Below are positions 20,790 through 30,636 of a DNA stretch of 64,000 bases, piece after piece (the stretch's first letter is position 1; every line of letters starts with the position of its first letter). The stretch lies in assembly GCA_946811695.1 (NCBI GenBank), contig OX328124.1, positions 88,761,972 through 88,825,971 on the forward strand, written 5' to 3'. Both the position numbers and the translations under genes were made by a program. This stretch comes from Gonocerus acuteangulatus. Taxonomy: Eukaryota; Arthropoda; Insecta; Hemiptera; Coreidae. The notes under the pieces were generated by a model. It had not been told where the DNA came from. It worked only from the letters and a program-made list of their open reading frames with translations, and searched no databases.

Positions 20790-21400
20790 AAAATCCCAAA
20801 ACCTTTCAAGTCTGTTAATGAAATATTTTATTTCTTGTACTTCGTTAACTCCAAACGGAACCAAAAATCTACCTTAGTTTAGATGAATATCAAACGTCTG
20901 GACCACGTTTCAACTAAATTAATCGTTTATGAGTACCCAAACTGAAAATTACTTTGGAAAACAAGGTGTTTTAATGTTTCTCAAAACGGGGAAAGATATC
21001 GCTTTAAAATGCGTGTATTCGTTGTTCTACGTTAAGAAATCTATAAAACGAGTACCTGCAAGCATATGAACTTATTTATTTATTTATTTATGTAGTGCTT
21101 CATTTCATTGACAATAAGCACACTAAAGTAAGTCTTCCAAGAAACCAGGGAGAACGTGAAAATTGTATTACTTGAAAATTGCATATGAACTTGAAAACGT
21201 GAACGTTACAATTTTTTCGCGAATTTCGCTCCAAAAACCATCTTCCGGTTAACAGATTCTTGTTAACTGCTGGTTTACGAATTCGACCTTTCAAATTAGG
21301 AAAAATATTTTTGTACTAAATTTCATCAGAATCGGACCATTTTTGAGACATCAGGAGCGCGAACTGCGTCATCTTAGCGCAGTTCCGCTCATATCTCTAG
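20790..21400 (-). mobile_element. Family B repeat, minus-strand copy
   Basis: In reverse it carries the same themes as 5943-6935: AAAACGAGTACCTGCAAGC, TTCGCGAATTTCGC, CCTTTCAAATTAGG and TTTCATCAGAATCGGACC. It ends in the hairpin GAACTGCGTC...GCGCAGTTCC at 21361-21386. It has no (TA)n tract. Confidence 0.55.
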
Positions 21401-21755
21401 TGCCATAAGTAAAAAAATACATACAGTTATTGGTAGGTTTTGATGTACCGTTAAGAATATAAAATAAAATCTCAAACAGAAGGTTGTTTACGCAACAACG
21501 ATCACCCTGCGAAAACACTAAGTTTCTCATTTTCTTGCTTCCTTTTACGAAAAGACTAATTTTACTGATAATATCAATTTAAAACAATCAATTAAAAAGT
21601 GAGATAAACAACCCCCCCCCCCCCTACAAAAGAACAATACAAACGCTTTCGAAGTTTTAAGCCCTTATTTCTCGGATTGACATCACCCCATCGAAAATTT
21701 CTTTAGAACCATTTTTGTAGAGATATTTTGTAGCGAACAGACATATATATATATG

Positions 21756-22172
21756 CTTGCCATACGTCCCGGTATTTGTCTCTTGTCTGTGGTCCACCCG
21801 GGTTTATCAATGTCCCGGAAACGGCTGTAAGATGTATAAAGTAATGGATTTAGTTTTTAAGAATCGTTTATGAATTGTTTACTTTTCTATAATGAATGCA
21901 GTGCCAAAGAAATGAGAACGATTGTAACTGTAATCAGAGAGCAAACGCAAGAACTATCAAAAATAAGTAGCAAAATTTCCTTTTTTATTTTAACATAGTG
22001 GGGAGACTAACAATTTAGAGTTCCAGATCCCCCCTCCTGTTACTCGCTGCGCTTAATAAAAAGGCTTAAAACTCACCATTTTGCTTCTAATTTTTACCAT
22101 TTTTATCCCCCCCCCCGGTATGCACTTCTCATATTAATGTGTCCCGGTTTCACTCACCAAAAACATGGCAAG

Positions 22173-22177
<5 letters not shown>
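21756..22177 (+). mobile_element. hAT-like MITE
   Basis: The ends are GCTTGCCATACGTCCCGG and ATGGCAAGC. The flanks ATATATAT and CTATATAT give a near-perfect 8-bp TSD within TA-rich DNA. No transposase frame is present. Related to the copy at 4082-4578. Confidence 0.6.

Positions 22178-22227
<50 letters not shown>
22175..22227. repeat. (TA)n microsatellite
   Basis: About 26 TA units immediately next to the right end of the hAT-like MITE. Confidence 0.95.
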
Positions 22228-22229
<2 letters not shown>

Positions 22230-22360
22230 CAATTGTAACGTCTCCCTTGGGGGTTAAAAAAAATAGCCCAGGCCGCGCGCGCCGCCGCCGCCGACCATTT
22301 CAGTCCAGCGCGCCGCCGCCGGAAAATTCAGCCTCGGCGCGCATGTCTAATATATATATG
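22228..22360. other. Small GC-rich island
   Basis: CGCGCGCGCCGCCGCCG and a second GCGCGCCGCCGCCGG block are set in AT-rich DNA. There is no gene frame. It may be part of the adjoining repeat. Confidence 0.5.
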
Positions 22361-22469
22361 TGTGTGTGTGTGTCCGTTTACACGATAACGGCCAGAGTTT
22401 TTGTTTCTTACCCACGAAACTTGGTATGTAGTATTGTCCAATCAAACGATTGAACGAGTTCGTTAACCA

Positions 22470-22795
22470 ACAAAATAGGTCCATCTGGAGAGGGGGTTTA
22501 CTCCGGAGCCAAAGTAGTTATTTGCCGATACCAGCCATAATTTGTGTTGTATTTCAACGAAACTCGGTATTCGTTCTGATCAACTAAAGAGAAAAATGTG
22601 TTGTAAAAATAAACTAAATCGGTTCATTAGGAGGGGGTGTTTACTTCGGACCCAAATTACTAATTTGCTCATACCGGTCGAAATTTCTGCTGTATTGTAA
22701 CGAAACGCGGTATACGTCCTGGGTATCTAATAAGGAAGAAGTGTTGTAAAAATGAACTAAATCGGTCTATCGGAAGGGGGGGATTTACTTTGTAC
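22470..22795 (+). repeat. ~142-bp tandem repeat, 2.3 units
   Basis: Successive units each contain GGAG(A)GGGGG, TTTACT, CGAAAC(T/G)CGGTAT and GTTGTAAAAAT(A/G)AACTAAATC. The third is cut off after about 25 bp. Units are clearly diverged, so the array is old. Confidence 0.7.
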
Positions 22796-22904
22796 TATGT
22801 TTGAATTGAATTTAAACAGGTGTTATTTATGTTTTTTATTTTATTTATCTATATAGGTTATTTTAAGCAAATTATTCAGGAATGCACTCGACACTACCTA
22901 ATTC

Positions 22905-22950
22905 TGAGGAAAGTGCTTAGTTATGCAGCTCCTGCGTGACGGACTTTTTT
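22905..22950 (-). repeat. Family B terminal hairpin motif, degraded
   Basis: GTGCTTAGTTATGCAGCTCC then GTGACGGAC and a T-run, matching the module at 7293-7339 with several substitutions. Confidence 0.45.
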
Positions 22951-23195
22951 ATGTGGAGCTGTTCTTTGGTTATGAATGTCTTTTTGTGGAAAATGTCATT
23001 TTTCTTTATATATTTTAGATCGTCTCGGAATGTATCCAGCATGGAAAAAAAACAACTGCAACGAGAAATGTGTGGTTTTCTTGTAAAATTCGAATTTAAA
23101 AAAAATGTTGCTCAAGAAATGTTTTTAGTTTGTTGCCTTGCATTGTTTTAGTAAATTATTATTTTGTGATAATATATTTCTTTTAAATAAAAGAG

Positions 23196-23229
23196 TTTGT
23201 TTAGGTTAAATGTTTTTAACCTAAACAAA
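23196..23229 (+). promoter_or_regulatory. 5' terminal hairpin of LINE
   Basis: A perfect 15-bp stem (TTTGTTTAGGTTAAA and its complement) encloses a 4-nt loop. It lies at the inferred 5' end of the LINE, directly after the TSD copy, and 6 nt before the first in-frame ATG (23236). A 5-codon upstream ORF starts in the loop. A role in translation or in template release is possible. Confidence 0.6.
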
Positions 23230-23235
23230 TTATTT

Positions 23236-23766
23236 ATGTCTTTCCTTCAATGGAATATAAACGGCTTAAAAACACATGTGGATGATCTGAAGTACCTGTT
23301 ACGAGAAAATCAAATTGGTATAGCTGGAATACAAGAAACTCACTTAATCCCAGGTAAGGAAGTCAATGTTCATGGCTATTCGGTATATAGAAATGATTAC
23401 TGTTTGGGAGGAAGAGCTTGTGGCGGGGTCGCTATACTTGTTAGAGATAACATTTACAGTGAACCTGTCCGATTACTGACTACGTTACAGGCTGTGGCGG
23501 TCTCAGTTCTTCTACCAAACCGGATTACAGTCTGTTCACTCTATCTTCCACCGAGTCAACCGATAGACGTACATGCCCTACAGGACTTACTTACTCAACT
23601 TACTCCACCTGTACTCATACTTACTGACGCGAACGCAATGAGCGACATGTGGAATTCCCCATTTACGAACAATCGTGGGCAGCATCTACAACAAGTACTA
23701 GAACATTTTGACTTAATGACTCACCAACACACTTATGCCCCAGAACTGGTACTCTGTCAAACATAG
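23236..23766 (+). CDS. LINE APE-like endonuclease segment
   Basis: This is the N-terminal endonuclease, which nicks the target to prime reverse transcription. It begins at ATG 23236 (MSFLQWNINGLK), so the first catalytic motif is right at the start. IAGIQETHL (catalytic Glu), GGVAILVRD and the LILTDANA box follow. The frame is broken after APE at 23745: one A missing from a GAAACT-type run shifts it to a premature stop. The SDHFPI motif, the last endonuclease box, lies in the next frame. The rest is intact. Confidence 0.88.
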   Translation: MSFLQWNINGLKTHVDDLKYLLRENQIGIAGIQETHLIPGKEVNVHGYSVYRNDYCLGGRACGGVAILVRDNIYSEPVRLLTTLQAVAVSVLLPNRITVCSLYLPPSQPIDVHALQDLLTQLTPPVLILTDANAMSDMWNSPFTNNRGQHLQQVLEHFDLMTHQHTYAPELVLCQT

Positions 23767-25385
23767 ACATTACTATATGCTCACCATCAATATATACACA
23801 TTACAATTGGAAGGTACACAATGACACGCTGTCAAGCGATCATTTTCCCATCTCAATAACTGCCACGACCCGACCAATCCCATTCCAGACTGAACAAACC
23901 TACAACACCAAAAAAGCGGACTGGTACTTGTTTCGTCTGTGTTTAACGGAAAAACTTGCTATTAAGGAAATTAGAAATATTGATGAAATAATTGCTCTCA
24001 TAATTGAAGTAGCCGATTGCAGTATTCCGAAAAAAATTAATAATTTCCAAAAAGTGCCAGTTCCTTGGTGGAATGAAGAGTGTAAAACGGCAGTAAGCGA
24101 CCGGAAAAGAGCACTTCGTTTATTTCGTAGGCAGCCATCTGATGCGAATCTCCAGAACTATAAAAGATTGAAGGCAAAGGCTCAATGGGTGATTAAGACT
24201 AATAAAAAACGATGCTGGACAGAATTTCTGACATCAATAAACAGACATACAACATCCAATGCCATATGGAACAATATTAACAAAATAAAACACAAAAAGT
24301 ACCGACAGCCAATCACAGGACTCATACTAAACGGTAGAACTATAACAGAACCAACGGAACTCAGCAACATTTTTGGAAACCATTTTGCCCAAATTTCTAG
24401 TGACAATAATTTCCTAAAAAATTTCCTTGAACTAAAAAGACAAACTGAAGAAACGGATATACCTATACAAACTGATCACAATAACCCTATTAACGACCCG
24501 ATCACACTCAAGGAACTAAACCTAGTACTCAGAAACGCCAGACAAACATCTCCAGGACCTGACAAAGTCAGTTATGAAATGTTAAAAAACTTACCACCTT
24601 TGGGCCTTACTCTTCTTCTAAAAGAATACAATAGAATATTCCTAGACGGAGCATATCCTCACTCCTGGAATCAGGCTATTATTGTACCAATTCTAAAGAA
24701 TGGCAAAGATAGGAACCTCCCCTCTAGTTATCGCCCAGTATCGTTGACCAATTGTGTATCGAAAATATTTGAGAAAATACTAAATAAACGATTGGTTTTT
24801 CTCCTGGAAAGAGAAAATCTATTTTCGCCTTTTCAGTCTGCATTCAGACCTGGTCGTAGTACATTAGACCACATTAGCAGGCTTGAAAACGATATTTTAA
24901 ATTCATTCATCCAAAAGAATATGGTACTTGCAATGTCTCTGGATTTAGAGAAAGCATACGATACGGTATGGAGAAGGCTGATAATATACCAGTTGAGCAA
25001 TTGGGGAATTCAAGGTTCGATCTTGTCATTCATACAGAATTATCTACGTAATAGACGATTCCGAGTGAGGATAGGGTCAGCTCTATCAGATGAATTCCTA
25101 CAGGAAAACGGAGTGCCTCAGGGAGGAGTTCTTAGCGCCACCCTGTTCAACATAGCAGTAGATTCGATCAGATCTTTCATCCCAAATACAGTATCCTATT
25201 GCCAATATGCTGATGACATACTCATCTACATTGCATCCAAAGACGTAAACACAGCACAGGACCAACTACAAGACACATTACAGCGACTTGAACATTGGTG
25301 TTCCTTAACTGGTTTAAGATTTCTAAAGAAAAATCCAGATGCATACTATTTACACGTAAGAGAACATTCCTCAACCCAAGACTGA
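23745..25385 (+). CDS. LINE endonuclease end and reverse transcriptase segment
   Basis: The frame takes over from the endonuclease segment (TGTLSNIDIT, then SSDHFPISI). It continues through a basic linker to the RT: SPGPDKVSYEMLKNL, SSYRPVSLTNCVSKIFEKIL, QSAFRPGRSTLDH, motif A SLDLEKAYDTVW, motif B GVPQGGVLSATLFN and motif C CQYADDILIYI (catalytic YADD). It then loses the frame after LTGLRF at about 25321, where one T is missing. The last ~20 codons to 25385 are out of frame. Confidence 0.92.
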   Translation, partial: TGTLSNIDITICSPSIYTHYNWKVHNDTLSSDHFPISITATTRPIPFQTEQTYNTKKADWYLFRLCLTEKLAIKEIRNIDEIIALIIEVADCSIPKKINNFQKVPVPWWNEECKTAVSDRKRALRLFRRQPSDANLQNYKRLKAKAQWVIKTNKKRCWTEFLTSINRHTTSNAIWNNINKIKHKKYRQPITGLILNGRTITEPTELSNIFGNHFAQISSDNNFLKNFLELKRQTEETDIPIQTDHNNPINDPITLKELNLVLRNARQTSPGPDKVSYEMLKNLPPLGLTLLLKEYNRIFLDGAYPHSWNQAIIVPILKNGKDRNLPSSYRPVSLTNCVSKIFEKILNKRLVFLLERENLFSPFQSAFRPGRSTLDHISRLENDILNSFIQKNMVLAMSLDLEKAYDTVWRRLIIYQLSNWGIQGSILSFIQNYLRNRRFRVRIGSALSDEFLQENGVPQGGVLSATLFNIAVDSIRSFIPNTVSYCQYADDILIYIASKDVNTAQDQLQDTLQRLEHWCSLTGLRFLKKNPDAYYLHVREHSSTQD

Positions 25386-26827
25386 AATTGTACAATTATT
25401 ATCTTCCCGTTGTAATTACAATTAAATTTCTTGGTTTGGTGTTTGATCGGCGTCTGACCTGGATCCCCCACTTAAAAGAACTCCTCAATAAATGCAAAAG
25501 GTCACTGAATCTATTGAGGATTCTAAGCAATACAAAATGGGGTGCTGACAGATGCTCTATGCTCACTTTCTATAGAACATACACCAGGTCACTTCTGGAT
25601 TATGGGTGTCAAGCTTATTCATCTGCCAGTAAAAGATCATTACAAATGTTAGAACCGATACATAACGCAGGAATCAGAATAGCGACAGGTGCATTCAGAT
25701 CAAGCCCATGCGCCAGCTTGTATGTCGAAGCCAGTGAGCCGCCATTGGAGTATAGGCGTCAAGAATTTTGTTTAAAATTTTTCACAAAACTTAACTTTTT
25801 AAATACACCATACACACAACTATTAATGCATAACCCATTTACAGGTAAGTACAATCAGACGGGAACAAGACAGAGACCACTTAATATCAGAATATTTGAC
25901 TACGCAGCGAACACAGATTTACTAACCACTCCTACTTACTTACGACACCACCAGACTTACTTACCGTGGAGAATAAATAACTTAGAAATTAACACAAAAT
26001 TATCAAAATTCGATAAAAAAAACCCTGTTTCCAAAATATTTTACAAAAATGAGTTTAATTATCTTCTTTCGTTGTATCCAGATGCAGTACTAGCATTTAC
26101 AGACGGTTCAAAATCTAGAGAAGGCACTGGATCAGCAGCTATAATAAAAAATTCTAAGTTTGGCATTAAATTAAATAGAAAATCATCCGTTTTTTCAGCA
26201 GAACTACAGGGGATACTTTTGGCTTTAAGAAATATAACTGTAGTTCCAAATAAGACAATCATCATATGTTCAGATTCACTAAGTTCTTTACTCTCCCTCA
26301 TCAACTTATATGAGACACACTCACTAATGACAGAGATTTTTCAACAAATACAAGACCTACAAACTTACGGCATAAAAGTGGTTCTCCTGTGGATACCCGG
26401 ACACATGGATATCCCAGGAAACACAGAAGCCGACAAATACGCTAAACAAACAACAGCAAAATGTACAATAGACATAGAAGAACTGACACTACAAGACTTA
26501 CATGTAAACATAAAAACATATTTACACCTTGAATGGCAAAAAGTTTGGGCTGAAACACAAAACAACAAATTAAAGGAAATTAAGAAAACGGTATGTGTTT
26601 GGCCATCAAGCAACAGATCAACCCGAAGAGAAGAGGTAGTCATTACAAGATTACGTATCGGACATTCGTTGCTGACACATCGCTATTTAATGACAAGACA
26701 AGACAGACCAGTTTGCGCCATATGCAACGCAAACTTGACTATTAAACACATACTGACTGATTGCAAAGAACGAGACAGACTAAATCTACCGCAAGACATG
26801 AACGAACTTTTGACAGTCCACACTTAA
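25322..26827 (+). CDS. LINE RT thumb, RNase H and zinc knuckle segment
   Basis: The open frame extends back to 25295, but homology starts at SKEKSRCILF. It holds the RT thumb and connector (FLGLVFDRRLTW), then RNase H with all acidic residues visible: AFTDGS, AELQGILLAL, CSDSLSSL and GNTEADKYAK. WIPGH precedes the last. The end is a CCHC-type knuckle (CAICNANLTIKHILTDC), a mark of I- and R1-like LINEs. The RNase H should degrade the RNA strand after first-strand synthesis. All catalytic positions are present, so only the two upstream 1-nt frameshifts appear to inactivate this copy. Confidence 0.93.
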   Translation, partial: SKEKSRCILFTRKRTFLNPRLKLYNYYLPVVITIKFLGLVFDRRLTWIPHLKELLNKCKRSLNLLRILSNTKWGADRCSMLTFYRTYTRSLLDYGCQAYSSASKRSLQMLEPIHNAGIRIATGAFRSSPCASLYVEASEPPLEYRRQEFCLKFFTKLNFLNTPYTQLLMHNPFTGKYNQTGTRQRPLNIRIFDYAANTDLLTTPTYLRHHQTYLPWRINNLEINTKLSKFDKKNPVSKIFYKNEFNYLLSLYPDAVLAFTDGSKSREGTGSAAIIKNSKFGIKLNRKSSVFSAELQGILLALRNITVVPNKTIIICSDSLSSLLSLINLYETHSLMTEIFQQIQDLQTYGIKVVLLWIPGHMDIPGNTEADKYAKQTTAKCTIDIEELTLQDLHVNIKTYLHLEWQKVWAETQNNKLKEIKKTVCVWPSSNRSTRREEVVITRLRIGHSLLTHRYLMTRQDRPVCAICNANLTIKHILTDCKERDRLNLPQDMNELLTVHT

Positions 26828-27084
26828 ACACAATACTCACTCACCTTAAAGACTCAAATATTTACAATTTCATTTAGCACAACAGAATTTATTAAAACGT
26901 GTATGACTTAACGTGAAGTGTAGTAATGGACACAGTCCTGAAACTTTAAAAAAAGGAATTACTTGATGCATAACATCTTTTTAAACTTTCAATCAAGAGC
27001 TATCTAAATTTCCACAAAACCCTGAATGAATGAATTTCTTAATTTACAATTATGAGAGTAGATTCTACCGCTAACATTAAAAAA

Positions 27085-27138
27085 GAGCAAGTCGCTATGT
27101 TCGCGAGCTCTTGAAATCAATAAATCAATAAATAAATA
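27085..27138 (+). promoter_or_regulatory. Conserved LINE 3'-end hairpin and tail
   Basis: GAGCAAGTCGC pairs with GCGAGCTC, followed by TGAAATCAATAAATCAATAA-type repeats. The same arrangement ends the fragments at 12395 (minus), 48292 and 55454. It is probably the template end recognised by the LINE RT. Confidence 0.65.
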
Positions 27139-27149
27139 AATAAAAGAGT

Positions 27150-27892
27150 AATGTTACTTGGTAGCAAATAATTCGATTGTTTTTTACAGTTAGTCAGTTC
27201 TGATTTCCACAGTTATATAAAGAAACATTATATTCATGTGTGATATTACAATTCATCTTTAGAGCGTGATGTACTAGGTCCATGATAGAATATGCGCGCG
27301 AACAATATTTTTTGATTTATCCTCCTGATTTCCATGGTGTACTTAGCTCTGTATAAGTGGCTATCCTCTTCAAACCTAAGACAATATTGTCCTACTTACC
27401 TTTCCACTAAAAAGGATTACCGAGAAGTCACTTCCTTGTATCAATCCTGATCTATTTACCAATCTGGTAACATCCAGATTCGATGGAGTATTTCCTGTAC
27501 GAGCCACTTCGACTGGAAACCATCTTTTGAGGGGTACATGGGCTGAGTATCCGCCATTATTGCTTGTCGCATTCAATAACCTTGCTTAGTTGACAAATGA
27601 CAAGACGGTGGGTGTTGAAGTAAACTTATCGGCAGCAAGAAACCCGTGTAGGAATAGAGCATCGTCGCCGCACTGCGGCGAAAAACGCTTTTAAGCATTA
27701 CTTAAACGTTGTTTCATCGACAATTTTAGAATAATAGAAGATGGAATAGAGGTTGTTGCTTGTATTGGCAATTCAATGCGAAGGAGAAGCGGCGCGACGA
27801 ATCAGCTTCAAAGAAGTTTTGCGTAAAACTTCGAAAGTGTTGTTTTCACTGGACCTCATGGCAAAATCCGACTAGAAAATTGCACGTCTCAG

Positions 27893-27895
<3 letters not shown>
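27150..27895. other. Unassigned sequence
   Basis: The frame at 27376-27576 (minus) has no known domain. I see no repeat family here. Confidence 0.4.
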
Positions 27896-27959
<64 letters not shown>

Positions 27960-28441
27960 CTGTCCGCTGTCCCATCGGCTGAGAAATGGTCCGAGTTTAA
28001 TACAAAACTTTAGTACAAAAATCTTTTTTCTAATTTGAATAATAAAGTTCATTAACCAGCTGAACCCATCAACCGGAACTAGCTTTGTGGAGCGAAATTC
28101 TCTTGAGCTTCGTAAAGCTTACGTTTTCGAGTTCATATTCTTGAAAGTACACGTTTTATAGGTTCCTAAAAACAGTTTTTAAAGCGATACCTATATAACC
28201 TTTTACGAGAAACATTGATACAACAACTTTCAAAAACATTTAAAACTTGTTTCGGACGTTTGATATTCATGTAATCTCGGAGTTGGATTTTTATTGCTTC
28301 TTGCTTTTATAATTGTTATTGGAGCTGGTGTTTATATTTTTCACAGAATATATATTCGAAGCTTTACAAATAGCATTAGAGATATGAATGTTATGATAAC
28401 GCGCTAAAATGACGCAGTTACTGCACATTGGACTCTTTTTT
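27896..28441 (+). mobile_element. Family B repeat with (TA)n
   Basis: (TA)n at 27896-27956 is followed by TTTGTCTGTCCGCTG, GTTCATTAACCAGC, TTCGAGTTCATA and, at 28398-28441, the degraded end hairpin ACGCGCTAAAATGACGCAG. It is more diverged than the copies at 5943 and 31418. Confidence 0.6.
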
Positions 28442-28923
28442 TAAATAAACCTCTATTAAAATACATTTATTCAGTTCAAATTTTGATGTAAGAGTTACAG
28501 ATTGTTCGTATGAAATTAATATAAATTTATTTATTTAATATCTAATGAAATGTTATTAATAATTCTCTCTCTCCCTCTATTTTGCTTTCTCTCACACACT
28601 CACATCCTCACATTCCCTCGGTTTCTGTATACATACATAAATAGTAAACCTGAAACTCATTTTCATATAAATCGGTCCTGGCATATTCTCATATAAATCA
28701 GCCACCTTGGACCAAGTGGTTTAATAATGGAATATCAGGCTCTTGATATAAGTGCAGTTAAACATAATATTTTGAGAGATAATATGTTTCCTATTTCTCA
28801 GTGCCCATTAAGTTCTTAATAGTTTCAAATTCGGCAAAGGAGATCCCTAGTTATTTTGTTCACATATTTATCGCACAACAACGCTGTTCCAAAATGGTAC
28901 TCCGGGTCGTTTTTCTGATAACT
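28442..28923. other. Unassigned AT-rich sequence
   Basis: This contains a TC-rich stretch (28560-28615). No gene or family recognised. Confidence 0.4.
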
Positions 28924-29287
28924 ATATGCATATATCATGATGATTAGATAGTTAGCCGTCGAGGTGATAAGTAAAGATGGAATGGTTGGGATTCGGCTAA
29001 ATAAACCTCAATATGATTTTGTTTTAAAAAAATCTATATTTCGGACGTTTCGGCTACTCATTGGTAGCCTTCGTCAGCAATGGAAATGCCGAGCGGCAGA
29101 GGAAGACCAAGGTTGGCAATTAAGTAACCATTGTAAAAGTGTATGGTTACTTAATTGCCAACCTTGGTGGCGAGTAAATGAGTAGCCGAGACGTCCGAAA
29201 TATAGATTTTTTTAAAACAAAATCATATTGAGGTTTATTTAGCCGAATCCCAACCATTCTATCTTTACTTATATGCATATAGCATGA
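28924..29287. mobile_element. Foldback element (family C) with hammerhead motif and TSD
   Basis: Outer arms 28969-29065 and 29170-29270 are near-perfect inverted repeats, and an inner perfect 25-bp stem lies at 29107-29131/29143-29167. On the minus strand, 29041-29078 reads CTGACGA, stem GGCTAC/GTAGCC, GAAACGTC: a complete hammerhead core. The right arm keeps only the GAGACGTC half. A 17-bp direct repeat (ATATGCATAT.GCATGA type, one mismatch) at 28924-28939 and 29271-29287 looks like a TSD. Confidence 0.75.
29041..29078 (-). ncRNA. Hammerhead ribozyme candidate (family C)
   Basis: CUGACGA, a 6-bp stem II with a 6-nt loop, GAAA and the self-complementary ACGU with a GUC cleavage triplet are all present. 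Stem I is weak (about 3 bp), which is common for minimal PLE hammerheads that work best as dimers. Confidence 0.6.
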
Positions 29288-29417
29288 AAATGGTTTTTAT
29301 TAGGATCTCACAATTGGCTCCTTTGGGTGGAGGTAATCTAGGATTTTTTTTGCAGATAAGATATTTTATTTTACTATTATACTTCCTCCGGATATCAATT
29401 TTAATTTATTAACTTAT

Positions 29418-29466
29418 TCGCGGTGCTAATGGCTCAGTTGCCGATGCACTAAAAAAAAAAAAAAAT
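29418..29466 (+). mobile_element. SINE1 3' fragment
   Basis: CGCGGTGCTAATGGCTCAG and GCCGATGCACT followed by a run of 15 A match the SINE1 body and tail. Confidence 0.65.
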
Positions 29467-30044
29467 TATCTTATTCGATTTTAACAGCTGATTCTCCCCG
29501 TGTAGATGATCACAGTTTGGACATGGTCCTTACACCGGAAGGTTCGCGCCTTCCTGTAGTTAGGCTTTATACATTAATTTACTTAATGCCTTTTAAGAGG
29601 TATGAAAATAAATGTGAAACCGGTAACGCAATTTAATAAAATTAGTAATGTGTAAAAGTGTTTTTATTTTATTAAATCCGCCTATTTCACTTAAATGATT
29701 GGAAATATTTGGGGTCCTTCTTGAGAATCACAAATAAGTATTATATCTATTTTCATCAATCGAGCAACGAACCCTGAAAAGAGAGTGCTATTCCTGTTTG
29801 CAATTTAAGAGCCATTGGTCCAAAAAATTGAAGGTTCTACTATGTCCATTATTTAAATTGAACACTGATGGTTTTTTAGTAGAAATTTGATACCCATTAT
29901 TTCCCAACCAGACATTTTTATCTAATGACATTCGATAGTTTTATATTATAATATTAAAATTTTTCTGCGAGCTTTTCCAAAATGTGTGTATATTTGTTAA
30001 AGTGAAGTACAAACATTTGTAAAAATTTTTAGGTTTGTAAAGGT
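29467..30044. other. Unassigned sequence
   Basis: No gene frame or recognised repeat. Confidence 0.4.
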
Positions 30045-30203
30045 TTTAGCGCGGTTCCTCCCTCCCCCATAGGGAGGAACCCCGCTTATAAGGTTGATAC
30101 AATGAAACAATCCGGGAGTGCCGACAAGAAAATTTCGCGTTTCAGAACCCCTAGAGACCGAAAATAACGGTGGTTCAAATTTGTATATATATATATGTAT
30201 ATA

Positions 30204-30270
<67 letters not shown>
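30045..30270 (+). mobile_element. Family B repeat, 5' part only
   Basis: The left-end hairpin (TTTTAGCGCGGTTCCTCCCT), the GGTTGATACAATGAAAC block and (TA)n at 30183-30267 are present, then the copy is interrupted by the foldback that follows. The remaining part may be the copy at 31418. Confidence 0.7.
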
Positions 30271-30314
30271 CAGAGGGTGAAACAAAATTCAGACTTCCCA
30301 CAAATTTTCTTTAT

Positions 30315-30358
30315 TTTGCACTAGGCCTTTCAACACAAATGTGCCATCATCAGGTGCT
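30315..30358 (-). ncRNA. Hammerhead ribozyme candidate, best in window
   Basis: On the minus strand: GCAC, CUGAUGA, stem GGCAC/GUGUU with an AUUU loop, GAAA, the palindrome AGGCCU, A, then GUGC. Stem I (GCAC/GUGC) is perfect and extends with UU/AA after one mismatch. CUGANGA and GAAA are exact, and the self-complementary AGGCCU could form an intermolecular stem III. This is the arrangement known from PLE hammerheads. One unpaired U precedes stem II. Confidence 0.65.
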
Positions 30359-30636
30359 AACAACAAATAAAAACATGCATTAATATTGTTTGACTCCTTA
30401 ATAACAATTAATATTGTTTGACTGTTGTTGGACAGTAATTAGTCTAATTAATAGTTAGAATTTATAAAGCAAACGGTGAAAGTATAGATTGGAACATAAT
30501 GTTATAATTAATAGTTAGAATATAGGAAGCAAATGGTAATAGTAAAAATTGGAACATAATGTTATAGATTACAGTTTTTTAGTAAATAATTACAAATTCA
30601 TAAACTAAGGTGTCTAAATGAAGTTTTTAAAATAAT

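Larger units (their letters stand above)
23197..27138 (+). mobile_element. LINE with endonuclease, RT and RNase H, no ORF1
   Basis: The element has an APE-type endonuclease, RT, RNase H and a C-terminal zinc knuckle, then a ~310-bp 3' UTR ending in a hairpin (GAGCAAGTCGC...GCGAGCTC) and an (AATA)-like tail. AATAAAAGAGT at 23186-23196 and 27139-27149 is a plausible 11-bp TSD, though part of it matches the tail. If correct, the element is full length at 3.94 kb and has no gag-like ORF1. The domain order fits the I/LOA side of the LINE tree. Exact clade not assigned. Confidence 0.85.
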
